From contig NZ_LT897781.1 in NCBI RefSeq assembly GCF_900188315.1, positions 2,666,001 through 2,730,000 of the forward strand: a DNA stretch of 64,000 bases, given 5' to 3'. Shown one piece after another: positions 49,796-59,539 of this stretch. The position numbers and the translations under genes were made by a program. Positions within the stretch are counted from its first letter, which is position 1; every line of letters begins with the position of its first letter. The stretch comes from Marinobacter sp. es.042. GTDB taxonomy: Bacteria > Pseudomonadota > Gammaproteobacteria > Pseudomonadales > Oleiphilaceae. The notes beneath the pieces were generated by a model. The model had not been told where the DNA came from, ran no database searches, and worked only from the letters and a program-made list of their open reading frames with translations.

Positions 49796-50245
49796 ATGAC
49801 ACGCCAGCCAAAATCTGTTTTGACGCTGCTTTTTCTATTGTTTGCAACGATCTCTTTGCCGGCCGTTTCCCAGGAAGAGGAAAATGCCGAAGAGGACGTG
49901 GCTGAAGAAAAAAACAGCTTTACCGACTACATCAGCATGGATCCACCGTTCGTGACCCACGTGGGCACGCCCGGCAACAAGCCAACCTATCTGAAAGCCG
50001 CGGTCAGTCTGCGGGCAAACAGCGCGAGCGCACGGCCCGCCGTGGATGCTCACATGCCCCGATTGCGACACGAACTGGTCATGCTGTTTGGTGAGCAAAC
50101 GGATACCGATCGCCTCACCTCGATGGAAGGCCAGGAGGCGCTGCGCGAAGAAGCCAAACAGCGAATCAATGCGGTACTGGAAGAGCAGCAGACCGGCGAA
50201 AGCATAGCCGGCGTACTGTTTACGGAGTTTGTCGTGCAGAAGTGA
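49796..50245 (+). CDS. FliL-like secreted protein
   Basis: The 149-residue product has an N-terminal signal or anchor segment (SVLTLLFLLFATISLPAVSQ) and an acidic stretch (EEENAEEDVAEEKN). A body follows with the FliL features YLKAAVSLRAN, MPRLRHELVMLFGEQTDTDR and EALREEAKQRINAVLEE. FliL associates with the flagellar stator. Paralogues outside flagellar clusters are common and their role is unclear. No flagellar gene is nearby. Confidence 0.75.
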   Translation: MTRQPKSVLTLLFLLFATISLPAVSQEEENAEEDVAEEKNSFTDYISMDPPFVTHVGTPGNKPTYLKAAVSLRANSASARPAVDAHMPRLRHELVMLFGEQTDTDRLTSMEGQEALREEAKQRINAVLEEQQTGESIAGVLFTEFVVQK

Positions 50246-50265
50246 AGCTGGAACCGGCCAGTGGT

Positions 50266-50481
50266 TCAGGCGATCCGCGAGAACAGATCATCTGACTGGT
50301 CGCGGTCATCACGGGCCACCTGATCGGCATCATCCCAACCAGCTTCCCAGGCCGCAATAACGACGTCACCACGATAGGGGCAGCGGGATTTGTCCATGCC
50401 CATGTTGGCCGCCATATAGCCCTGACGGTAAGCCTTGTTCAGGGCTTCCACGTCCCAGCCGAGTTTGATATCCCTTGCCAT
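50266..50481 (-). CDS. Ribosome modulation factor (RMF)-like protein
   Basis: The 71-residue product has the RMF-type pattern: ALNKAYRQGYMAANMGMDKS, then RCPYRG and VIAAWEAGWDDADQ (Gly-Tyr-x-Ala, Cys-Pro-Tyr, Trp and Gly-Trp). RMF dimerises ribosomes in stationary phase. The acidic C-terminal tail (VARDDRDQSDDLFSRIA) and the weakly basic N-terminus differ from canonical, strongly basic RMF, so binding to ribosomes is not assured. Confidence 0.7.
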   Translation of the reverse strand: MARDIKLGWDVEALNKAYRQGYMAANMGMDKSRCPYRGDVVIAAWEAGWDDADQVARDDRDQSDDLFSRIA

Positions 50482-50603
50482 CGCAATCCCCTCCCGATCC
50501 AGATGTTACAAAAATTAACAGTCGGACCGGAGGGAGACAAATCTTTGTTCAGTTTCTGTGCGTCAGGTCCGCAGACTCCTGCGACGCCTCCCGAACCCAA
50601 CGC

Positions 50604-52157
50604 TCAAGAGCGCAGGTACTGTTCCAGAAACTCGCTGAACGACAGGGTATCGGCGCTTTCCATGTCGGCCTGCTCGGTCAGGGATTCTGACGTCATGGCC
50701 TCAAACGCGCGGCGCACATCATCACCAAGACCCTCCTGCCTCAGGCTCTGCTGATGCTGCCGCGCCATTTCCATGCCCCACTCCCGGTGACCCAGGCCGG
50801 AGGAGCGCATGGCATCGAGAACCCGGGCAGACGGCACGGTCCATTCACCGGTCAACACGTCGCGCTGGGCGGCAAGGGCGTTGCGGTAGGTGTCATCACC
50901 CCGCCAGCTATCGAGCAGTTCCGCCAGGGGCTCCAGCTGCGACAGAATGTCGTTCGCAGCGTCGGATACCGGGGTACGATGCCCACCACGGCAAAGCGCC
51001 AACTCTCGATAACGCCCATTGGCGACCACATCCTTGTAGTTGTCATCCAGGCGCTCACACTCGGCATCGCCAATTCGGGGAGAGTCTGCTAACAGGCAGT
51101 CCAGCAGGAACAGATCCAGAAAATCGATCTGGGCCTCGTTCACGCCAACCGGCGAGAAGGGATCAAGGTCCAGACATCGCACCTCAATGTACTCCACACC
51201 CCGGGCTTCGAGGGCCTGGATGGGCTTTTCCTCACGCTGCGTCGTGCGTTTGGGGCGCACCGCGCTGTAATACTCGTTCTCGATCTGCAGTACGCTGGTG
51301 TTGATCTGGACGAACTTGTCGCCCCGGCGGGTGCCGATCGACTCATACGCCGGCCAGGTGGTGTGAATGGCTCGATCCAGAGTCTGGGTGTAGGTGCTCA
51401 GCTCGTTGAAACAGATATTCAGGGATGCCTGTGCGTTGTTGTGGTACCCAAGATCGCCCATCCGTAACGAGGTTGCGTACTCACCGAAACAGGTGCGTTC
51501 ATCAAATCGCGAGAGATCATGGTTCACGCCGGCTACAAAGCTGGCATCCAGGGCGGGCGAAGCTCCGAACAACAACATCAGCAGCCAGCTGCGGCGGCGG
51601 AAATTGCGAATCAGCCAGAAATACTGGTCCGACTTGAAGTCTTTCAGGCTTTGCTCGTTGCCCAGCAATTCCTGCCACTTGTGCCAGAAACTGTCGGGCA
51701 GGGACAGATTGTAGTGGGCGCCCGCGATGCTCTGCATCATGCGGCCGTAGCGCACGGCCAGTCCCTGCCGGTAAACATGCTTGAGTTGGCCAATATTGGA
51801 GCTGCCATACTCGGCGATGGGGATACTCGGGTCACCATCCAGCTCACAGGGCATGCTTGTCGCCCAGAACACTTCGTCACCCAGGTTCTGCTGCACAAAG
51901 GTGTGGATATCCCGCAGCGATTTCAGCATGCCTGCCGTGCTGTCGAACACCGGCGTGATCAGCTCCAGCAAGGCCTCTGAGTAGTCGGTGGTAATCCTCG
52001 GATGGGTCAGCGCCGACCCAAGGGCTTCGGGGTGCGGGGTCTGGGCGATGAAGCCGTTGCGATCCACCCGCAGCCCTTCTTTTTCGACACCCTTGAGAAA
52101 ACCATCCCAGTCGCTGGCAGCGAACTGACGAAATACGGAATGGCGGGATTCAGCCAT
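50604..52157 (-). CDS. gshA: Glutamate-cysteine ligase
   Basis: GshA joins glutamate and cysteine, the first step of glutathione synthesis. The 517-residue product from the ATG at 52157 (GGAG 6 bases upstream) starts MAESRHSVFRQFAASDWDGF. It has the proteobacterial-type motifs GLRVDRNGFIAQTPHPEALG, TDYSEALLELITPVF and GVEYIEVRCLDLDPFSPVGV. The open frame continues to 52196 without a ribosome site. Confidence 0.94.
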   Translation of the reverse strand: MAESRHSVFRQFAASDWDGFLKGVEKEGLRVDRNGFIAQTPHPEALGSALTHPRITTDYSEALLELITPVFDSTAGMLKSLRDIHTFVQQNLGDEVFWATSMPCELDGDPSIPIAEYGSSNIGQLKHVYRQGLAVRYGRMMQSIAGAHYNLSLPDSFWHKWQELLGNEQSLKDFKSDQYFWLIRNFRRRSWLLMLLFGASPALDASFVAGVNHDLSRFDERTCFGEYATSLRMGDLGYHNNAQASLNICFNELSTYTQTLDRAIHTTWPAYESIGTRRGDKFVQINTSVLQIENEYYSAVRPKRTTQREEKPIQALEARGVEYIEVRCLDLDPFSPVGVNEAQIDFLDLFLLDCLLADSPRIGDAECERLDDNYKDVVANGRYRELALCRGGHRTPVSDAANDILSQLEPLAELLDSWRGDDTYRNALAAQRDVLTGEWTVPSARVLDAMRSSGLGHREWGMEMARQHQQSLRQEGLGDDVRRAFEAMTSESLTEQADMESADTLSFSEFLEQYLRS

Positions 52158-52223
52158 GGTCGACTCCTGCTGCGGCCGGCTTGCTCTTTTGCACAACCGG
52201 CCGGTGAAAAGATTGTAAACCCG

Positions 52224-54563
52224 TCAGCTGTCCTTGCGCGCCGAGGCAAGTGCCTGGGCCAGCGCACCAGCCATGGCGCCCTGTGGGGGTTTCTGACCGG
52301 AACCGCCATTACCGGCGTTCCGGTTTCCGCCCTTGCGGCTGGCTCCGGAGCGGTTGGCAGCCATGGGCTTGCCTTCGTTTTTCTCGCCAGGCTGATCATC
52401 CATACGCATGGTCAGGGCAATTCGCTTGCGCGGGATATCCACGTCCATCACCTTGACCTTGACGATATCCCCGGCCTTGACCACTTCCCGGGGATCCTTG
52501 ACGAAGGTGTGGGACAGCGCGGAAATGTGCACCAGGCCATCCTGATGCACACCAATATCCACAAACGCGCCAAAGTTGGTCACGTTGGTCACCGAGCCTT
52601 CCAGCACCATGCCGGGCTTGAGATCGCTCAGGGTTTCAACCCCTTCCTCAAAACTTGCGAACCTGAATTCCGGTCGCGGATCCCGCCCCGGTTTCTCCAG
52701 TTCCGAGATGATGTCCTTGATAGTCGGCAAACCGAACTGTTCTGTTACGTAATCCTGGGGATTCAGACCACGCAGGAACGAGGAATCGCCGATGATATCG
52801 CCCACTTCGCGATTATTTTTCCGGGCGATGGCCTCGACCACGCCATAGGCTTCCGGGTGCACTGAGGACCGGTCCAGGGGGTTCTCACCGCCGGCAATAC
52901 GCAGAAAACCCGCCGCCTGCTCGAACGTGCGGTCACCGAGCCGGGTGACCTTGAGCAGCTGTTTCCGGTTGCGGAACATGCCGTTCTGGTTGCGGAACTC
53001 AATGATGTTCTGGGCTATGGTGTGGTTAAGGCCGGAAACCCTGGCCAGCAATGGCGCTGAGGCCGTGTTCAGATCCACGCCCACGCCATTCACACAGTCT
53101 TCTACCACGGCATCCAGGCTTCGGGACAGCTGCACCTGCGACACATCGTGCTGGTACTGCCCTACCCCGATGGATTTCGGCTCGATTTTTACCAGCTCCG
53201 CCAGCGGATCCTGCAGCCGGCGGGCGATGGATACCGCGCCACGAATGGTGACATCCAGATCGGGCAGTTCTTTGGAGGCAAACTCGGAGGCTGAATAGAT
53301 CGAGGCGCCGGACTCACTGACCACAATCCGGGCCAGCTTCAGTTCGGGGTAACGCTTGCTGAGGTCGCCGACCAGCTTCTCCGTCTCCCGGGAAGCGGTG
53401 CCATTGCCAATGGCCACCAGTTCGATCCTGTATTCCCGACACCAGGCCGCCAGCTGCTCGATGGAACGGTCCCATTGGTTCTGGGGCGCATGGGGGAAGA
53501 TGGCACCGTGGCCGGCCACCTGGCCAGTGCCATCGATTACAGCAACTTTCACCCCGGTGCGTAGACCTGGATCCAGGCCCAGGGTCGGACGTGGACCGGC
53601 CGGCGCAAGCAGCAGAAGATCCTTGAGGTTGGCGGCGAACACGTTGATGGCTTCGGTTTCCGCCGCTTCGCGGACCTGTGCCATGAGATCGGTTTCAATC
53701 TGGGTGGAGAGTTTCACCCGCCAGGTCCAGCGAACCACCTCCGAGAGCCATTTGTCGGCAGCACGACCATTGTCCCGGATATTCCAGCGAGCGGCGATGC
53801 GCTGCTCGGCCGGGTGGGGCGCACGGCGGTCATCCTCGGCATCACCAACAACTATCGTGTAGCCAAGAACGCCCTCGTTCCTGCCCCGCAGGATGGCCAG
53901 GGCACGGTGGGACGGAACTTTCTTCAGGGGCTCGACGTGGTCGAAATAATCCCGGAACTTGGCCCCCTCGTTCTCCTTGCCTTCCACCACGGTGACTTTC
54001 AGCTGGCCTTCCTGCCAGATGAAGTCACGCAGGCTGCCCAGCAGCTCGGCATCCTCGGCAAAACGCTCCATCAGAATATAGCGGGCGCCATCCAGGGCAG
54101 CCTTGGTATCTTCCACGCCGGCTTCTTTGTTCAGGTAGCCCTGGGCAGTGGTTTCAGGATCGAGAGTCGGATCATCATAGAGGGCGTCAGCCAGCGGTTC
54201 CAGGCCCGCCTCACGGGCAATCTGGGCCTTGGTCCGGCGCTTGGGCTTGTAAGGCAGGTAAAGATCTTCCAGACGGTTCTTGGTGTCGGCGTCCTGGATG
54301 GTGGCCTTGAGCTCGTCGGTCAGCTTGCCCTGCTCCTCAATGCTCTTGAGGATAGTGGCACGACGGTCTTCCAGTTCCCGCAGATAGCGCAGACGTTCTT
54401 CCAAGTTCCTCAGCTGGCTGTCATCCAGTGAGCCTGTGATCTCTTTCCGGTAGCGGGCGATAAACGGAACGGTCGCACCCTCGTCGAGCAGTTCGACGGT
54501 GGCGTTAACCTGTTGCTCGCGGACACCGAGTTCCTCGGCGATACGCCTGGAGATACTGTTCAT
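52224..54563 (-). CDS. tex: Tex-family RNA-binding transcription accessory protein
   Basis: Tex is a conserved nucleic-acid-binding protein that affects transcription. The 779-residue product has the N-terminal helical region ([20 protein letters not shown]), a YqgF-like RNase-H fold ([20 protein letters not shown]), helix-hairpin-helix motifs ([20 protein letters not shown]) and a C-terminal S1 domain ([20 protein letters not shown]). The C-terminus is Gly/Asn/Arg-rich. Length and domains match Tex. Confidence 0.95.
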   Translation of the reverse strand: MNSISRRIAEELGVREQQVNATVELLDEGATVPFIARYRKEITGSLDDSQLRNLEERLRYLRELEDRRATILKSIEEQGKLTDELKATIQDADTKNRLEDLYLPYKPKRRTKAQIAREAGLEPLADALYDDPTLDPETTAQGYLNKEAGVEDTKAALDGARYILMERFAEDAELLGSLRDFIWQEGQLKVTVVEGKENEGAKFRDYFDHVEPLKKVPSHRALAILRGRNEGVLGYTIVVGDAEDDRRAPHPAEQRIAARWNIRDNGRAADKWLSEVVRWTWRVKLSTQIETDLMAQVREAAETEAINVFAANLKDLLLLAPAGPRPTLGLDPGLRTGVKVAVIDGTGQVAGHGAIFPHAPQNQWDRSIEQLAAWCREYRIELVAIGNGTASRETEKLVGDLSKRYPELKLARIVVSESGASIYSASEFASKELPDLDVTIRGAVSIARRLQDPLAELVKIEPKSIGVGQYQHDVSQVQLSRSLDAVVEDCVNGVGVDLNTASAPLLARVSGLNHTIAQNIIEFRNQNGMFRNRKQLLKVTRLGDRTFEQAAGFLRIAGGENPLDRSSVHPEAYGVVEAIARKNNREVGDIIGDSSFLRGLNPQDYVTEQFGLPTIKDIISELEKPGRDPRPEFRFASFEEGVETLSDLKPGMVLEGSVTNVTNFGAFVDIGVHQDGLVHISALSHTFVKDPREVVKAGDIVKVKVMDVDIPRKRIALTMRMDDQPGEKNEGKPMAANRSGASRKGGNRNAGNGGSGQKPPQGAMAGALAQALASARKDS

Positions 54564-54612
54564 GCAACCTCTGTCTGATGCTTTGCCAATAAACCAGCAA
54601 AGGTACAGCGGC

Positions 54613-56352
54613 TTACTGCTGCAGGCAAGCGGCCTGGCCCCGCTTGTTCAGGAATTGCACAAGATCCGCCCAGGGCATGGGCCGGGCATAGTAATAGCCC
54701 TGAATTTCATCGCAATGCTGCTGGCGCAGAAACTCCAGTTGCCCTTCGGTTTCCACGCCTTCGGCGACGACGCTGATCTGCAGGCTGTGGGCCAGACTGA
54801 TAATGGCCCGGATAATGTGTTCGGCGTCTGCCGAATTACCCAACTCCTGCACAAACGACTTGTCGATCTTCACCAGCGAGATGGGCAGATGCTGGAGATT
54901 GCTCAACGATGAAAAGCCGGTGCCGAAATCGTCCAGAGCAAAACTGATACCCAACTGATTCAATTCCCTCAGGCAGCGCTGGGCGTACTCCGGGTCGTGC
55001 ATCATGGCGCTCTCGGTCAGCTCCAGCTCGAGCAGACTGGTATCCACGTTGGCGTTAAAGATGATGCGGAAAATGGTTTCGGTCATCTTGCGATCGTGGA
55101 ACTGCCGGAACGACAGATTGACCGCGAACACCAGCCCGGGGAAACCGAGCTCGGCAGATTCCTGCAGGCGCTTGCAGGCCTGCTCGATGACCCAGTAACC
55201 AATGGGCACGATCAACCCGCTGCGTTCGGCCACCGGAATAAATTCGTCCGGCCCCACCAGCCCGCGCTCCGGATGATTCCAGCGCAACAGGCATTCGACA
55301 CCCCGTACTTCTTCCGTAGCCAGATCAATCCGGGGCTGATAGTAAAGCTCCAGTTCCTTGCCTCGAAGAGCGTTGCGGAGGTCCGCCTCCAGACGAAGCT
55401 GGTAACCGGCGGAAATGTGCAGCTGGCGGTCGTAGAAACGGTAGCTGGTGCCCGGATCCCGTTTTGCTTCGAACATCGCACGGTTGGCCCGGCGCAACAG
55501 ATTCTCGGCGCTGTCTCCGGCTTCCGGGTAGGTTGCGACACCGAGACTGGCACTGACCACGACCGTCTGGCCATCGATCGTAACCGGCTCATCAAGGGCG
55601 TTGACCACCTTGCGGATAATCTGGGTGATATCGAGGGAGTCCTCGACCTTTTCAACAATAATGGCCAGTTCGTCACCCCCGATACGCATCAGCGAATCGA
55701 CGCGGCGGAGAGAATGTCGAAGCCGCTCTGCCAGCTTCATCATCAACTGGTCGCTTTTCTGGTAACCGAAAGATTCGTTAATGCTGCGGAAGTCATCGAT
55801 ATTGAGGTGCAACAAGGCCAGCCGATGGCCAGCACGCTCGGCCCGCAGCAAGGCCTGCTGGAGACGATCGAAGAAAAGGTCCCGGTTGATAAAACCGGTG
55901 GCGACTTCGCGGCCCAGTTGGCCATGGGCAGACTCGGACAACTGATCCCGGTACCACAGGCACTTGACGGCCCGACGGAAATTCCAGTGGTCCAGAGTTT
56001 GACGAGAGAGATAGTCGGCGGCGCCGGCAGCCAGCAGCTCTGGCGCGCGCTCCGTAGGGGGCTCGGCACTGAGGGCCAGAACGGGCTTTTCATTGCTGGC
56101 AACCGCCAGATATTGCAGGAAAGACGCCTCTGAGCCACCATGAAAAACGCAGTCCCAGACGATGACATCAAAACTGGCGTTACGGATCAGATCATCACAA
56201 TCCACCAGATCCGGGCACCAGGTCGCGTCCGCACCGATGTCGACGTCACCCGCCAGAAGAGCATTCAGCCAGAGAAAATCAGCGTAGTCTGGTGTAAGAA
56301 CCAAAAGGCGCAATTGTCCAGGCCTCATGGTTTCCAGTGGCAGTGTCATCAA
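54613..56352 (-). CDS. REC-like/GGDEF/EAL dual-domain c-di-GMP protein
   Basis: The 579-residue product has an N-terminal receiver-like domain (about 14-135; [12 protein letters not shown]) that lacks the acidic pair near its first strand. A GGDEF domain follows (about 150-310) with [12 protein letters not shown], then an EAL domain (about 325-570). In the EAL domain the signature is ECL ([11 protein letters not shown]), but [36 protein letters not shown] and [10 protein letters not shown] are intact. Phosphodiesterase activity is plausible; GGDEL may lower cyclase activity. No transmembrane segment is seen. It is divergent from rep. Confidence 0.9.
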   Translation of the reverse strand: MMTLPLETMRPGQLRLLVLTPDYADFLWLNALLAGDVDIGADATWCPDLVDCDDLIRNASFDVIVWDCVFHGGSEASFLQYLAVASNEKPVLALSAEPPTERAPELLAAGAADYLSRQTLDHWNFRRAVKCLWYRDQLSESAHGQLGREVATGFINRDLFFDRLQQALLRAERAGHRLALLHLNIDDFRSINESFGYQKSDQLMMKLAERLRHSLRRVDSLMRIGGDELAIIVEKVEDSLDITQIIRKVVNALDEPVTIDGQTVVVSASLGVATYPEAGDSAENLLRRANRAMFEAKRDPGTSYRFYDRQLHISAGYQLRLEADLRNALRGKELELYYQPRIDLATEEVRGVECLLRWNHPERGLVGPDEFIPVAERSGLIVPIGYWVIEQACKRLQESAELGFPGLVFAVNLSFRQFHDRKMTETIFRIIFNANVDTSLLELELTESAMMHDPEYAQRCLRELNQLGISFALDDFGTGFSSLSNLQHLPISLVKIDKSFVQELGNSADAEHIIRAIISLAHSLQISVVAEGVETEGQLEFLRQQHCDEIQGYYYARPMPWADLVQFLNKRGQAACLQQ

Positions 56353-56492
56353 GCAGGATCCATTTATGCGTGAACAACCGAGTCCGTTCTGTTAATCATA
56401 GTCTATAGATCCCCAAGGTACAGTAACTCTGTCTGGTGTAGAATAAGACCACGTCTGTTATCCCCATTTCGTTCCATTCTGGCCATTTATTT

Positions 56493-58511
56493 GTGAACAA
56501 GCTCAACCCGAGACAAAGCGAAGCAGTCCGCTATGCCGATGGCCCGATGCTGGTGCTTGCCGGGGCAGGCAGTGGCAAGACCAGCGTGATTACCCGCAAG
56601 ATTGCCTACCTGATCGAGCAACTCGGAATACCGGGGCGTCACATTGCCGCGGTCACCTTCACCAACAAGGCTGCCCGTGAAATGAAGGAGCGGGTTGGCA
56701 GGATCGTTGACCGGAAGCTGACCCGGGGCCTGATTGTATCTACTTTTCACAATCTTGGCCTCAATATGATCCGGGAGGAGCACACGCATCTTGGCTACCA
56801 CCCGGGCTTCTCGATCTTTGATGCCGAGGATGCCAAGGCCCTGTTACAGGATCTGATGCTCCGGGAAGCCAGCGCCGAGGCCGGGGACGAACTCAACGAT
56901 ATCCAGATGACCATCTCCTCCTGGAAAAACGCCATGCGGGGGCCGGCCGAGGCCCTGAGCAAGGCGGCGGATGAGCGCGAACAGCGAATTGCCATCATCT
57001 ACAAGAAATACAACGAGTACCTGAAGGCTTACAACGCAGTCGATTTTGACGATCTGATCCTGCTTCCCGTGATGCTCTTCCGCTCGAATCCGGACGTACT
57101 CGCGAAATGGCGGCGGAAGATTCGCTACATGCTGGTGGATGAATACCAGGATACCAACGTGTGCCAGTATGAACTGGTCAAGCAGCTGGTGGCCGAACGG
57201 GCCGCGTTTACCGTGGTTGGAGACGACGACCAGTCCATCTATGCCTGGCGCGGTGCCCGGCCCGAAAACCTGGCCCAGCTGAAGGAAGACTTCCCGAGCC
57301 TGAAAATCGTCAAGCTTGAGCAGAATTACCGGTCCACTGCCCGGATCCTGCGCAGTGCCAACACAGTGATTGCCAATAATCCCCACGTGTTCGAGAAGGC
57401 GCTGTGGAGTGATCACACCATCGGCGAGGAAATCCGGATTGTCCGGTGCCGCAACGAAGACGCGGAAACCGACCGCGTTGCCACCGAGATCCTCGACCAG
57501 AAGCTAAAAAAAGGACTCGATTTCCGGGACTTTGCCGTGCTGTATCGGGGTAACCACCAGGCACGACTGCTGGAAATGAAGCTGCAGGCCTACCAGATCC
57601 CCTACCGCATCTCCGGCGGCCAGTCGTTTTTCTCGAAGAACGAGATCAAGGACGCCATGTCCTACCTGCGGCTGCTGATCAATCCGGACGACGACGCCGC
57701 GTTTCTGCGGGTGGTCAATGTGCCACGCCGGGAGATCGGTCCGCGCACTCTGGAGCAGCTCAGTCACTACGCCCGGTCCCGCAACGTCAGCCTGTTCAAG
57801 GCCCTGGGCGACATGGGCGCAGAGACCCACGTGACCGAGAAGGGGCTGGATCGCCTCCGGCGTTTTGCCCACTGGGTGGACGCCACCTGCGAGCGGCTAC
57901 ACAGCGAAAACCCGATACCGGTCATCAAACAGCTGTTTACGGACATCGAGTACGAGGAGTGGCTGCACCAACACTCCGGCACCCCCAAACAGGCCGAGCG
58001 GCGGATGGAGAACATCTGGTACCTGGTGGAGTCCATCCAGCGCATGCTCGACGATGGCAAGGGCACGGCCGATGAGCTCGGCATCGAGGATGCCATCACC
58101 AAACTGATCCTTCGGGACATGATGGAACAGCGGGAGGAGGACGACGACAGCGACAAGGTTCAGCTGCTCACCCTGCACGCGTCGAAGGGCCTGGAGTTTC
58201 CCCACGTATTCATCATGGGGCTTGAGGAAGAAATCCTGCCCCACCGCAGCAGTATTGAAGAAGGTAATATCGAGGAAGAACGGCGGCTGATGTACGTGGG
58301 CATTACCCGCGCCCGGGAAACGCTGACGCTGACTTACGCGGCCACCCGAAAGCAGTATGGCGAGAAACTCGAAACCATCCCGAGCCGCTTCCTTGATGAG
58401 CTGCCCGAGGAAGACCTGAAATGGGAAGGGACTGGCGACCTGGATGTGGAAGCCAATCAGAAAAAAGGCAAGGCGACGCTGTCTGCCCTGCTTGGAGATC
58501 TGGGCCTTTGA
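56493..58511 (+). CDS. rep: ATP-dependent DNA helicase Rep
   Basis: Rep is a superfamily-1 3'-5' helicase that helps replication forks. The 672-residue product (GTG start) has the Walker A motif LAGAGSGKTSVITRKI near residues 22-37, VTFTNKAAREMKERVGRI, the Walker B YMLVDEYQDTNVCQYELV and VVGDDDQSIYAWRGARPENL. The C-terminal motifs VQLLTLHASKGLEFPHVFIM and EEERRLMYVGITRARE follow. Rep is favoured over UvrD by N-terminus and length. Confidence 0.94.
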   Translation: MNKLNPRQSEAVRYADGPMLVLAGAGSGKTSVITRKIAYLIEQLGIPGRHIAAVTFTNKAAREMKERVGRIVDRKLTRGLIVSTFHNLGLNMIREEHTHLGYHPGFSIFDAEDAKALLQDLMLREASAEAGDELNDIQMTISSWKNAMRGPAEALSKAADEREQRIAIIYKKYNEYLKAYNAVDFDDLILLPVMLFRSNPDVLAKWRRKIRYMLVDEYQDTNVCQYELVKQLVAERAAFTVVGDDDQSIYAWRGARPENLAQLKEDFPSLKIVKLEQNYRSTARILRSANTVIANNPHVFEKALWSDHTIGEEIRIVRCRNEDAETDRVATEILDQKLKKGLDFRDFAVLYRGNHQARLLEMKLQAYQIPYRISGGQSFFSKNEIKDAMSYLRLLINPDDDAAFLRVVNVPRREIGPRTLEQLSHYARSRNVSLFKALGDMGAETHVTEKGLDRLRRFAHWVDATCERLHSENPIPVIKQLFTDIEYEEWLHQHSGTPKQAERRMENIWYLVESIQRMLDDGKGTADELGIEDAITKLILRDMMEQREEDDDSDKVQLLTLHASKGLEFPHVFIMGLEEEILPHRSSIEEGNIEEERRLMYVGITRARETLTLTYAATRKQYGEKLETIPSRFLDELPEEDLKWEGTGDLDVEANQKKGKATLSALLGDLGL

Positions 58512-58524
58512 CAACCGGCAAAAC

Positions 58525-58554
58525 GCAAAAAAGCCCCGGAAGGGGCTTTTTTGC
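58525..58554. terminator. Bidirectional terminator between rep and cytochrome c5
   Basis: GCAAAAAAGCCCC (58525-58537) and GGGGCTTTTTTGC (58542-58554) are a perfect 13-bp stem with a GGAA loop. The T6/A6 tracts lie within the stem base on both sides, so it can terminate either direction. Confidence 0.92.
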
Positions 58555-58573
58555 GAAGGTCAGAGTCGACCGA

Positions 58574-58993
58574 TCACTGGCTCTGCTCGACCATGTACTC
58601 AACAGACGCCTGAATTTCCTCATCCGGACAGCTGGAACAGCCGCCCTTGGCAGGCATGGCATTGAAGCCGTTGATCGCGTGACTTACCAGCGTATCCAGA
58701 CCCTGATCGATGCGAGGAGCCCAGGCATCGGCATCGCCAATCACAGGCGCACCGGCAGCGCCGGTAGTGTGACAGGCCATGCACACAGCATCGTATACTT
58801 CGCTGCCGGAGCGCGGGCCGGAGCTGGCAGTTTCGGTGGCCGCCGCAGCCTCGCCACATTGTTCACCCTGGAGGCAGACTTCACCGACCGGGCTGATACG
58901 TGCACGGATTTCATCTTCGACGCTTGCCATTACGGCGCCAGCTGTCAGGCCTGCGACGACCAATACAGCAGCCAGGACTCTCTTCATCTTCAC
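58574..58993 (-). CDS. Cytochrome c5 family protein
   Basis: The 139-residue periplasmic cytochrome has an N-terminal signal sequence (RVLAAVLVVAGLTAGAVMAS), a single heme motif AVCMACHTTGAAG near residue 90, an axial methionine in GFNAMPAKGG and a CSSC pair near the C-terminus, typical of c5 proteins. Such proteins shuttle electrons to terminal oxidases. GTG at 58993 is taken as the start because GAGG precedes it with good spacing; ATG at 58987 is possible. Having heme, it fits the neighbouring iron theme only loosely. Confidence 0.9.
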   Translation of the reverse strand: MKMKRVLAAVLVVAGLTAGAVMASVEDEIRARISPVGEVCLQGEQCGEAAAATETASSGPRSGSEVYDAVCMACHTTGAAGAPVIGDADAWAPRIDQGLDTLVSHAINGFNAMPAKGGCSSCPDEEIQASVEYMVEQSQ

Positions 58994-59189
58994 AATGCAC
59001 CTCGCATTTGAGCGTTATAATCTTCGGTCGCCGCATTATAGCGACTGAAACCTGGCAAAAAAACCAAACAGCAAAATCATAAATTGATTTCAACCATTTT
59101 AATTGCGATTTCGTAAGTCAGAGGGAGTTTCGCAATCAATCCAGTTACCATGGTGTTCGCCGACGTTTCATCATTCAGGACCTGTTTCC

Positions 59190-59528
59190 ATGACCAATTC
59201 GGAACCGACTTCACCCCACCCGTTGCGCAAACCGCTGCTTATTGCTGAATTTACGGCGCTTGCCGTTTTACTGGCTTCCATGGGGTGGTTTTCCAGCCAG
59301 ACCGGCGACGGTCAGACCATCAGCGCCGGCTGGCTGCTGATTCCAGCCTTCGCCAGCCTCGGGGTCTTCATCAGCTTCATTGGCCTCATGTACCTGCGTT
59401 GGGTAGCCTCGGCAGAAAGTGGCAACCGGTTCAAGCATAAGGTTATTTTCTCACTTCTGGCCGTCACACTGATCGGCGTCTGGATCTATGGCATCGCCAA
59501 CACCTGGTTCAGTCTGACCGCCAGCTAG
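59190..59528 (+). CDS. Small membrane protein of unknown function
   Basis: The product (112 residues) has three hydrophobic segments, LLIAEFTALAVLLASMGWF, WLLIPAFASLGVFISFIGLM and VIFSLLAVTLIGVWIYGIAN, and a Pro/Ser-rich N-terminus. No motif is recognised. The ATG at 59190 is chosen over the longer open frame from 59103. It is 11 bp upstream of pldA, so cotranscription is likely. Confidence 0.7.
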   Translation: MTNSEPTSPHPLRKPLLIAEFTALAVLLASMGWFSSQTGDGQTISAGWLLIPAFASLGVFISFIGLMYLRWVASAESGNRFKHKVIFSLLAVTLIGVWIYGIANTWFSLTAS

Positions 59529-59539
59529 GAGAGCACCTG

